Below, piece by piece: positions 37,204-44,095 of a DNA stretch of 64,000 nucleotides (position 1 is its first letter; each line of letters begins with the position of its first letter). The stretch is taken from NCBI RefSeq assembly GCF_000973085.1, contig NZ_CP011280.1:981202-1045201 (forward strand). The letters are read 5' to 3'. Both the position numbers and the translations under genes were made by a program. The notes beneath the pieces are model-generated. The model ran no database searches. It saw only the letters and a list, made by a program, of their open reading frames with translations, and had not been told where the DNA came from. The stretch is from Sneathia vaginalis (GTDB lineage: Bacteria > Fusobacteriota > Fusobacteriia > Fusobacteriales > Leptotrichiaceae).

Positions 37204-37231
37204 ATTGTACCCCCCCCCATTCTATTTTCAA
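37204..37231 (-). promoter_or_regulatory. Phase-variable promoter with C9/G9 spacer tract
   Basis: Coding strand: TTGAAA (37231-37226), 7 nt, nine G (37218-37210), then TACAAT (37209-37204). Spacer 16 nt, near optimum, so transcription is probably on at this length. Confidence 0.75.
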
Positions 37232-37337
37232 GGTCTTATTTAGTATTAGTAAATACCTTTATTAACTTATCAATGACTACATTATTACTTTTTATTATAT
37301 ATTGTGTTTTATTATCTCACATTTTTTAACTGTATGT

Positions 37338-37370
37338 AAAAAGACAAGTACACTTTCATATACTTGCCAA
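37338..37370 (-). terminator. Terminator of the 1034-aa adhesin gene
   Basis: GGCAAGTA and TACTTGTC arms followed by TTTTT leftwards. The same hairpin core recurs after two other genes (near 40990 and 44070). Confidence 0.8.
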
Positions 37371-37382
37371 AATACTTATTAT

Positions 37383-40300
37383 TTATTTTCTAATAATTGA
37401 TTCTAATTTTTGTATTATTGTATCTTGTTGAACCATTCTTTGCTTTATTGCACTGTTTTCTTTTTTTAATTCTTTTATTTCATCATCTTGATTTCTATCC
37501 TTTTCTATTAATTTTTCTATAATCTTATCCTTACTATTTACACTACCCATCATAACTCCAGCACCAATACCAAAGGCAAGATTACCCTTACTATTAACTG
37601 ATCCACTTAGTTTGTAGATAAAGTTTTGATTATCATTTGTTCCACTAAATCCAACAGCTACTGCATGAGAACCACCATAATATCCATATGATGTTGCTAA
37701 ATTAAACTTCTTATCTCCTGATACATTAGGTAAGTTAGCTATAGCTACTGCATTTGATACTCCGCCTAAAGCTAGGTCTGATTTCTTATTTACTTCCTTA
37801 ATATCATTTTTTATTTCAGTTATATTATTATTAATTTCTGTTTTAAAAGTAGAGAATTCTATTTTATCTTTTTTTGCATTACCTTTTATTGTTTTTAAAT
37901 CTTTAACCACAACTAAATAATTATCATTATTATCATCTGGCTTAGTACTTGGCTTATCTGATGTAGATCCTTGTGATACAGTTGTAGGGTTAATAGAACT
38001 TTCAACATTACCTACTTGTAATTTATCTACTGCTTTTATGATAATATCTTCTGCTTTAACATCTTTACGGTTATTTTTTTCTATAACATAGTATCCTTGT
38101 GCATCTCTATATACCTTTTTATTATCCTTTTTTGAATAATACTCAAATGGGTTTGAATAGTAGTCTACATAGTTTTTTAGTTCTTTTAATTGTGCAACAT
38201 TAACTGCATCAGTATCTTCACTACCTGCTGCAAGTCCTGTTAATTGACGAGTTATTTTTTTATCAGGATTACCTATGGATACTGCACCATATGTAGATTT
38301 CCATGTATAATTTTCTGCATTATTAGGTGAAAGATATCCTAAAACACCTTTTTCACGATTACTCAATGAATATGAACCTAGTGCTACACCATTTTCAGTA
38401 TTAGTTAAACTGTAATCACCTATTGCAACACCATGCATTATTTCATTATCTTCTTTTTTGTAACCATATATTTCGCCATTTTCATAACTAGAAAATACAT
38501 ATTCTGCATTTTCACCTGTTGTCTTATTCTCTTTATCATTCTCATCCTTAAATACAATTCTTTTACCTTTAGCAATTGTTGCAGATTTTCCAAGTGCTAT
38601 AGATCCACCAAATGCTATTGCATTATGCCCTAATGCTATTGATGGTGCTTCAAATTTTTCTGGACTTGTTGATTTTGAAAATGCACCTTCTCCTATACTA
38701 ATACTATTATACCCTTCAGATCTGCTTTCCATTCCAAAAGCAATATTTCTTGAACCTTTAGAAACTGCATAATTCCCAAGCGTAATATTTTCACTAGGAT
38801 CAATATTATCTCTTATTTTATATGTATTTGCATTATATCCTATACTTATTTCCATTTGACCTGCTTTTGCATTATGACCAATTGCAATTGCAGAATTAAA
38901 AGTCGCACTTGCTTCATCTCCTATAGCAATTGTACTACTACTATTATCATTTGAAGCAAATGCTTTATTTCCTATTGCTATACCATTATTAATTGATTTA
39001 GTTTCATTACCTATAGATATACTATTTTCACCAGTAGATTGAGCTGTATTACCCATGGATATACTATTTTCACCAGTAGATTGAGCTGTATTACCTATAG
39101 ATACTACAGCTTTTCCTAAACCTTTAGTCATATTACCGATTACTACATTTGATTCAAATTTATTATTTTCTTCATTAGGTGAACTTGCATTATATCCTAT
39201 AACTACAGAATTATTTGTTTTATTTTCTGTATTATCACCTATTGTTATTGAATTATTACTTAAAGATTTAGCATTAAATCCTAAAGCTACAGAATTATCT
39301 AAAGCTCTAGAAAAAGCTCCAACTGCTGTACCTTTTTGACCTTTAACATGAGAAAAATATCCTATAACTGTGTTATAGTCATCAGTAGGACTATTTAAAT
39401 TTTTCTTTAAGAAGAATTTAATTTCTTCTCCTTTTTCATTTTTTATAGTATGTTCACCATATTCTTTAAAAAACTCTTCTTGTATTTTTTTCTTATTTGC
39501 TAAAGTCCCTGCTTCAATTTCTATTTGCTTTTCAATATAGTCTCTTATGAACTCTTCACGTTTATCTTGAGGAATATTTTTATCATCTGCTTCACGATTG
39601 GCTAGCATTTTAAAATTCTTATATTCATTTTCATCTTTATTTTTTTTAACTAAATCCTTTGCATATTCAAGAATTCCATTTTCATTTAATATTGCTTTTT
39701 CTGTGTTACTACTAGTTGCATAAGTACCTACAACAACGGAATTATTAGAATTAGCCTTTGCATAATTACCTACAACTGCACTATTTTCACCAGATAAAAC
39801 TTCATATCCAACTCCAGATGTGCCTTTTTTTACAACAGCATTATTTGAAAATAGAGTTATTTTTGGTGGGCAATATTTTTTACCATCTTTTTCAATTAAT
39901 ACATCTTTTATTTCTTTATTAATTTCATTTTTTAATTCTTCATTTGATTGCTTTAATTTTTTAAAATTTTTTCCATATATTTCTATTATATCCTTACTTA
40001 AACCTTCTCTAATATATCTTCTTATAATTTCATCTTCTGACTCTTTATTTTTAGGCATTGGGTTTTCAGCGGAATTATTCTTATTATATTCTTGTTCTCC
40101 TTTAAAATAATACCCATATAATCTACCAGTATACATACTGAATGTTTCAGGATCATTATCTTTAAATATTTTTTTCTCTAATTCATTTGTTATATTTATA
40201 ATACTATTATTATATATACGATCGTTAAATTTTGAATTATCAATAATATTATTGAAATACTTTACTAACTCCGTTGTATGTCTATTTAATACTTCATTTT

Positions 40301-40487
40301 CTGCCATATCATTAATTTTTTTGTATTCTTTATCATCCATCAATTTCAAATTCACTTTTACATTTTTATCATCTATATGTACACCATAACCTTGTGCACC
40401 TACAACATCATAATGTTCTGCAAATGTGTAACTACAAATCATTGACAGAATAATAAGATATATTTTATATTTACCTAATATATTCAT
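37383..40487 (-). CDS. Large trimeric autotransporter adhesin (YadA-like), 1034 aa
   Basis: I place the start at ATG 40487 (MNILGKYK...), because AGAGGTGG precedes it and a signal peptide (cleavage near TFA, about 23) follows; the frame is open a further 31 codons upstream, without a signal. After a helical domain (about 25-210) come two beta-roll blocks split by a helical insert (about 265-345), with many AIG/SIG repeats to about 720. Two adjacent QSTGENSIS-type repeats are nearly identical. Then neck TDAVNVAQLKEL, stalk, YadA anchor and a 53-residue coiled-coil tail whose last half matches the next adhesin exactly. Unlike the other complete adhesins its promoter has no C/G run. Confidence 0.92.
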   Translation of the reverse strand: MNILGKYKIYLIILSMICSYTFAEHYDVVGAQGYGVHIDDKNVKVNLKLMDDKEYKKINDMAENEVLNRHTTELVKYFNNIIDNSKFNDRIYNNSIINITNELEKKIFKDNDPETFSMYTGRLYGYYFKGEQEYNKNNSAENPMPKNKESEDEIIRRYIREGLSKDIIEIYGKNFKKLKQSNEELKNEINKEIKDVLIEKDGKKYCPPKITLFSNNAVVKKGTSGVGYEVLSGENSAVVGNYAKANSNNSVVVGTYATSSNTEKAILNENGILEYAKDLVKKNKDENEYKNFKMLANREADDKNIPQDKREEFIRDYIEKQIEIEAGTLANKKKIQEEFFKEYGEHTIKNEKGEEIKFFLKKNLNSPTDDYNTVIGYFSHVKGQKGTAVGAFSRALDNSVALGFNAKSLSNNSITIGDNTENKTNNSVVIGYNASSPNEENNKFESNVVIGNMTKGLGKAVVSIGNTAQSTGENSISMGNTAQSTGENSISIGNETKSINNGIAIGNKAFASNDNSSSTIAIGDEASATFNSAIAIGHNAKAGQMEISIGYNANTYKIRDNIDPSENITLGNYAVSKGSRNIAFGMESRSEGYNSISIGEGAFSKSTSPEKFEAPSIALGHNAIAFGGSIALGKSATIAKGKRIVFKDENDKENKTTGENAEYVFSSYENGEIYGYKKEDNEIMHGVAIGDYSLTNTENGVALGSYSLSNREKGVLGYLSPNNAENYTWKSTYGAVSIGNPDKKITRQLTGLAAGSEDTDAVNVAQLKELKNYVDYYSNPFEYYSKKDNKKVYRDAQGYYVIEKNNRKDVKAEDIIIKAVDKLQVGNVESSINPTTVSQGSTSDKPSTKPDDNNDNYLVVVKDLKTIKGNAKKDKIEFSTFKTEINNNITEIKNDIKEVNKKSDLALGGVSNAVAIANLPNVSGDKKFNLATSYGYYGGSHAVAVGFSGTNDNQNFIYKLSGSVNSKGNLAFGIGAGVMMGSVNSKDKIIEKLIEKDRNQDDEIKELKKENSAIKQRMVQQDTIIQKLESIIRK

Positions 40488-40506
40488 AAAAACCACCTCT
40501 TTTTGA

Positions 40507-40535
40507 ATATTAACACTTACAACAAATAATTGCAA
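40507..40535 (-). promoter_or_regulatory. Fixed-spacing promoter of the 1034-aa adhesin
   Basis: Coding strand: TTGCAA (40535-40530), 17-nt spacer without homopolymer, TAATAT (40512-40507), 20 nt before the ATG. Confidence 0.6.
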
Positions 40536-40578
40536 AAAATTAAATAAATATTTAGATATACCTATTTTTTTGAGTGCC

Positions 40579-40592
40579 AAAAAAAAAAAAAA
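40579..40592. repeat. A14 homopolymer upstream of an adhesin promoter
   Basis: Fourteen A in a row (T14 on the adhesin coding strand), about 45 bp upstream of the -35. It is the longest mononucleotide run I found in the window. It could vary in length and modulate the promoter from upstream. Confidence 0.7.
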
Positions 40593-40767
40593 GCTAAACT
40601 TCTCTTATTTTTATTAAGAAAATTGTTTTAATTAGGGTGAAATATGTGTATTATATTAAAAATAAGGAATATTGCAAATTTAAATTTACTTGTCAACTGT
40701 AAAGAAAAAAAGATACAAAACACCGATAAAACGCGGCATAATGTATCCATTAAACATATTAATTAAT

Positions 40768-40898
40768 TTATATTTTCCCTTCCTCAGCCAATTTCAGCTC
40801 TTTCTTTAATTCATTTTTCACTTCTTCCTTAGAATTTCTCTATTAAATTCTTCTGAAGTTAAATCTGACAAAAAAAGGGGTTTTCCATTATTTTTCAT
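40768..40898 (-). pseudogene. Decayed antitoxin-like gene (frameshifted)
   Basis: ATG at 40898 with AAAGGAG upstream opens MKNNGKPLFLSDLTSEEF, a start typical of small RelB-like or addiction-module antitoxins, and continues NREIL before a premature TGA. Shifting one base near 40835 continues as KEEVKNELKKELKLAEEGKI to TAA at 40768. No toxin partner is adjacent. It occupies the gap between two adhesins and shows that earlier accessory DNA was lost there. Confidence 0.55.
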
Positions 40899-40973
40899 AA
40901 TATTATCACTCCTTTAGTTTGTATCATATCATAATATATTTTGATTAACAATATTTATATTTGAAAATGGAGA

Positions 40974-41008
40974 ATAAAAAAGCAAGCATACTTTTATACA
41001 CTTGCCCA
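40974..41008 (-). terminator. Terminator of the repeat-rich adhesin gene
   Basis: GCAAGTGTA and TATGCTTGC arms with TTTTTT leftwards; copy of the hairpin after ppc. Confidence 0.82.
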
Positions 41009-41016
41009 AATACTTA

Positions 41017-42765
41017 TTATCTATTTTCAATAATTGATTCTAATTTTTGTATTATTGTATCTTGTTGAACCATTCTTTGCTTTATTGCACTGTTTTCTTT
41101 TTCTAATTTAGTTATTCTTTCATATAGTTCTTTTACATTAATATCTTTATGTTCCATGCTTTCTTCCTTATTACCAAGCATTACTCCAGCTCCAACTCCA
41201 AGGGCAAGATTTCCTTTATTGTTTACTGATCCACTTAGTTTGTATACTAATCTTCTATCCTTTGTTACCCCACTAAAGCCTATTGCTAATGCATGAGAAC
41301 CACCATAATATCCATATGCTGCACTTAAATTATGTCTATAGTCTGAATATGAATTCACTTGTACTAAATTAGCCATAGCTATAGCATTTGCTACTCCACT
41401 TAATGCTAGGTCTGATTTTTCTGTAGAACCTTTTACTTCACTTTTTAATTTTTTCAATTGTGCAACTGTTACTGCTTCATCATCTTCTGCTCCATCTGCT
41501 AATCCTTGTATTCTTCTTTTTATTTTTCCTCCTCCAACTGATACAACATAATGTGGAGCATTTTTTTGATCAGTTAAATATGCACTTTTCTCAGATAACT
41601 TAGTTTCACTAAATGAACCTAAAGCTACTGAATCGCTAAATGTTGCTTTACTACCAGCTCCTATAGCTACAGAATTTACAGCATTAATTAAACTAGCACT
41701 AGCTCCTATAGCTATACCAAAATCACTATTTTTTGCACTTATATTTGTACCAAATATATTTGAACACTTTGAGTTATTTATTTTATTGTTATTACCTAAA
41801 AGTTTTGTTTTTTCACTTTCTACTACTTCATTTGATTCTCCAATTGCAGTTGTTTGTTTTGAATTTGTAATTGTGTTATTTTCACCAATTGCAGTTGTTT
41901 GATCAGAATCTTTAATTGCATTATTATTTCCTTGTACATTTGCATGATTACTATTTTCTGCTTGTATATTTGTACCAAATATATATGAATACTTTGATTT
42001 ATTTATTTTATTGTTATTACCTAAAAGTTTTGTTTTTTCACTTTCTACTACTTCATTTAATTCTCCAATTATACTTGTTTGTTTTGAATTTGTAATTGTG
42101 TTATTTTCTCCAATTGCAGTTGTTTGATTAGAATTTGTAATTGCGTTATTATTTCCTTGTACATTTGCATGATTACTATTTTCTACTTGTATATTTCCAC
42201 CAAATATATATGAATAATTTGAGTTATTTATTTTATTATTATCACCTAAAAGTTTTGTTTTTTCACTTTTTACTACTTCATTTAATTCTCCAATTGCAGT
42301 TGTTTGATTGGAATTTGTAATTGTGTTCTTTTCACCAATTGCAGTTGTTTGATCAGAATCTTTAATTATGTTTTTATTTCCTTGTATATTTGCATGATTA
42401 CTATTTTCTGCTTGTATATTTCCGCCAAATATATATGAATACTTTGAGTTATTTATTTTATTGTTATTACCTAAAAGTTTTGTATTTTCACTTTCTACTA
42501 CTTCATTTAATTCTCCAATTACACTTGTTTGTTTTGAATTATTAATTTTATTCGATGTCCCTAATATATTTGAAAAATTACTATTAGTAATAGTATCACT
42601 TGCTCCAAAAATATTTGACCAATTACTATTAGTAATCTTTGAAATGTTATATGGACTAATAATTATACTTGTTGGATCATTTACTTCCTTATTTTCTATA
42701 GTTTTAATTTCTGCTTCTGATATCATACATCCTAAAAGCATAATAAATAATATTGTTTTTTTCAT
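41017..42765 (-). CDS. Trimeric autotransporter adhesin with 75-residue head repeats, 582 aa
   Basis: Signal peptide (about 1-18, cleavage after SEA), then a beta-roll head made of Asn-rich coils such as NSNQTTAIGE and NNKINNSKYSYIFG. The head contains four tandem units of 75 residues (about 70-340), encoded by 225-bp DNA repeats. A standard AIGAxA head block, neck EAVTVAQLKKL (about 430), short stalk, YadA anchor and 51-residue coiled-coil tail follow. ATG 42765 has GAGGTGA upstream. The promoter has a 10-nt G run. Both repeat number and promoter spacing could vary. Receptor unknown. Confidence 0.92.
   Translation of the reverse strand: MKKTILFIMLLGCMISEAEIKTIENKEVNDPTSIIISPYNISKITNSNWSNIFGASDTITNSNFSNILGTSNKINNSKQTSVIGELNEVVESENTKLLGNNNKINNSKYSYIFGGNIQAENSNHANIQGNKNIIKDSDQTTAIGEKNTITNSNQTTAIGELNEVVKSEKTKLLGDNNKINNSNYSYIFGGNIQVENSNHANVQGNNNAITNSNQTTAIGENNTITNSKQTSIIGELNEVVESEKTKLLGNNNKINKSKYSYIFGTNIQAENSNHANVQGNNNAIKDSDQTTAIGENNTITNSKQTTAIGESNEVVESEKTKLLGNNNKINNSKCSNIFGTNISAKNSDFGIAIGASASLINAVNSVAIGAGSKATFSDSVALGSFSETKLSEKSAYLTDQKNAPHYVVSVGGGKIKRRIQGLADGAEDDEAVTVAQLKKLKSEVKGSTEKSDLALSGVANAIAMANLVQVNSYSDYRHNLSAAYGYYGGSHALAIGFSGVTKDRRLVYKLSGSVNNKGNLALGVGAGVMLGNKEESMEHKDINVKELYERITKLEKENSAIKQRMVQQDTIIQKLESIIENR
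41760..42545. repeat. 225-bp tandem repeats within an adhesin head
   Basis: A marker segment encoding KTKLLG-type sequence starts at 41801, 42026, 42251 and 42476, exactly 225 bp apart. Units differ by scattered substitutions, such as ESE/KSE and GGNIQ/GTNIQ. Unit length is 75 codons, so unit gain or loss keeps frame. Confidence 0.88.
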
Positions 42766-42787
42766 TTATATCACCTCAAATAGTATT

Positions 42788-42815
42788 TTAGTACCCCCCC
42801 CCCGAAAAAAATCAA
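42788..42815 (-). promoter_or_regulatory. Phase-variable promoter with C10/G10 spacer tract
   Basis: Coding strand: TTGATT (42815-42810), 6 nt, ten G (42803-42794), then TACTAA (42793-42788). Spacer 16 nt. Confidence 0.7.
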
Positions 42816-42994
42816 TGTCTTTTTAAATATATTTATGCACTTTATTTAACTTTTTAAATATATATCTCTGTATCCCAACATATATATATTGTATTATACT
42901 ACACACTTTTTTAACTTTATAATCTATATATATTAATGTACAAATATATAAATTAATTGTATGATATATCATATTTTAAATCGAAAGGATAACA

Positions 42995-43351
42995 ATGCTA
43001 ACATTAGAAGATTTGCCTAAATTAAAAATTTTTGCTGATAATTCAAATATTAAAGTTAATTTCTCTAAAATTGCTAAAGAATTAGGAAAATATAGAAGAA
43101 CAGTAAAAAAAATATTATTATGGTTTCAAAAAAAAACTAAGACTAGAAATAAGCCATCTAAATGTGATAAGTTCTATGATACAATCATAGATTTACTTGA
43201 AAATAGACATGAATCTTTTTATTACATCAGTAATTTATGGAATTACTTAAATGATAATTATAATATGAATATATCGTATTCTACTTTTAGAACATATATT
43301 CTTAAAAGGAAAGAACTTTATTCATACTTTAAAAACACAAAAAAGGTATAA
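42995..43351 (+). pseudogene. Truncated IS21-like transposase (IstA N-terminal fragment)
   Basis: 118 aa. The first half has a helix-turn-helix (FSKIAKELGKYRRTVKKIL, about 28-46), followed by RNKPSKCDKFYDTIIDLLE and YYISNLWNYLNDNYNMNISYSTFRTYI, which is the layout of the N terminus of IS21-family IstA. The DDE catalytic core and the IstB helper are missing, so the element is dead. No inverted repeats were recognised. Alternatively it is a domesticated small DNA-binding protein. Confidence 0.5.
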
Positions 43352-43371
43352 GCAATATTACCTATACCTCT
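43337..43371 (-). terminator. Terminator downstream of the HicB gene
   Basis: AGGTATA and TATACCT arms, T run leftwards; also the end of the IS21-like fragment on the other strand. Confidence 0.65.
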
Positions 43372-43382
43372 CAAATTCTTTT

Positions 43383-43847
43383 TTACATTATATAATTTTC
43401 ATCTATATCATCTATTCCAAGCTCTTTCATCAATGCTTCTTTTAAAACTTTAGAAAAATTTATATTATTTCTCTTTCCAATTTTATTTAACCATCTAGGA
43501 ATTGAAACATTTTTTCTAATAATTTTTTTATCTGATAATTTTAAAAATCTATAATAATCAATAGGAACTAATGTCTTAAAATATTTTGCATTTTTTATCT
43601 CTTCATCAGTGCTATTTAATTCTTTTTTCATAAACTCTTCAACATCTATTTTATTAATATCTAAAGGAGTTGGAAATTCCTTATGTTCTTCATAGTAGTC
43701 ATTTAGTTGTATTCCTAAAAACTCAGTAGCCATATAAAAAGCATCATTAATATTTTCGCCTTGTGTTGCACAAGGAAATCCAGGAAAGAAAACAGAGTAT
43801 CCCCCTACTTCTTCTTCAAAAAATATTGCTGGATAAATTAAAATCAT
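43383..43847 (-). CDS. hicB: HicB-family antitoxin
   Basis: 154 aa. N-terminal partial RNase H-like domain (YPAIFFEEEVGGYSVFFPGF, CATQGENINDAFYMATEFLG, about 4-45) and a C-terminal ribbon-helix-helix-like segment (VSIPRWLNKIGKRNNINFSKVL, about 118-140) that would bind the operator upstream. Family role: neutralises HicA mRNA interferase and represses its operon. Here the adjoining hicA is only a C-terminal stub, so HicB is effectively an orphan antitoxin or repressor. ATG overlaps the hicA stub stop (TAATG). Confidence 0.85.
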   Translation of the reverse strand: MILIYPAIFFEEEVGGYSVFFPGFPCATQGENINDAFYMATEFLGIQLNDYYEEHKEFPTPLDINKIDVEEFMKKELNSTDEEIKNAKYFKTLVPIDYYRFLKLSDKKIIRKNVSIPRWLNKIGKRNNINFSKVLKEALMKELGIDDIDENYIM

Positions 43848-43948
43848 TATAACCTCCTAATTTGTTTAAGGATTCCTTTTTCAAGATATTTTCCTAACTC
43901 CTTACTATGAAAAGGTGCTATAGTAGCCCTATTTGAATCCATTGGCAT
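43847..43948 (-). pseudogene. N-terminally truncated HicA toxin remnant
   Basis: 33 codons, MPMDSNRATIAPFHSKELG...ILKQIRRL. The second half matches the usual HicA ending (xPxHxKELxKGxLxxILKQ). The N-terminal part with the catalytic Gly-Ser-His-His strand is absent. The ATG still has GAGGTGG upstream and sits correctly behind the promoter, so the peptide may be made but cannot be an active nuclease. Confidence 0.7.
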
Positions 43949-43966
43949 ACTTTCCACCTCAAGATT

Positions 43967-43995
43967 ATTATACACAATTTTTGTGTATAATTCAA
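43967..43995 (-). promoter_or_regulatory. hicAB promoter with perfect palindromic operator
   Basis: Coding strand -35 TTGAAT (43995-43990), 17-nt spacer, -10 TATAAT (43972-43967). The spacer and -10 are covered by an inverted repeat with 11-bp perfect arms (ATTATACACAA and TTGTGTATAAT, spaced by TTT, 43967-43991). A ribbon-helix-helix HicB dimer is the obvious ligand. Confidence 0.78.
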
Positions 43996-44056
43996 TGTGT
44001 TTTTAGATTTTTTTCAAGAAATTCCTCTATTATTATGATTTAAAAGTATACTTAAA

Positions 44057-44089
44057 CAAAAAAGCAAGCATACTTCCATACACTTGCTC
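44057..44089 (-). terminator. Terminator of the murA-ppc operon
   Basis: GCAAGTGTAT and TATGCTTGC-type arms (44064-44087) followed by TTTTTTG leftwards, 7 bp after the ppc stop. Confidence 0.85.
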
Positions 44090-44095
44090 ATTTTC

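Noticed and set aside
41760..42545. Regular repeats suggesting a CRISPR array
   Set aside because: Repeat unit is 225 bp, in frame within an adhesin head, with no short repeat/unique spacer alternation and no cas genes.
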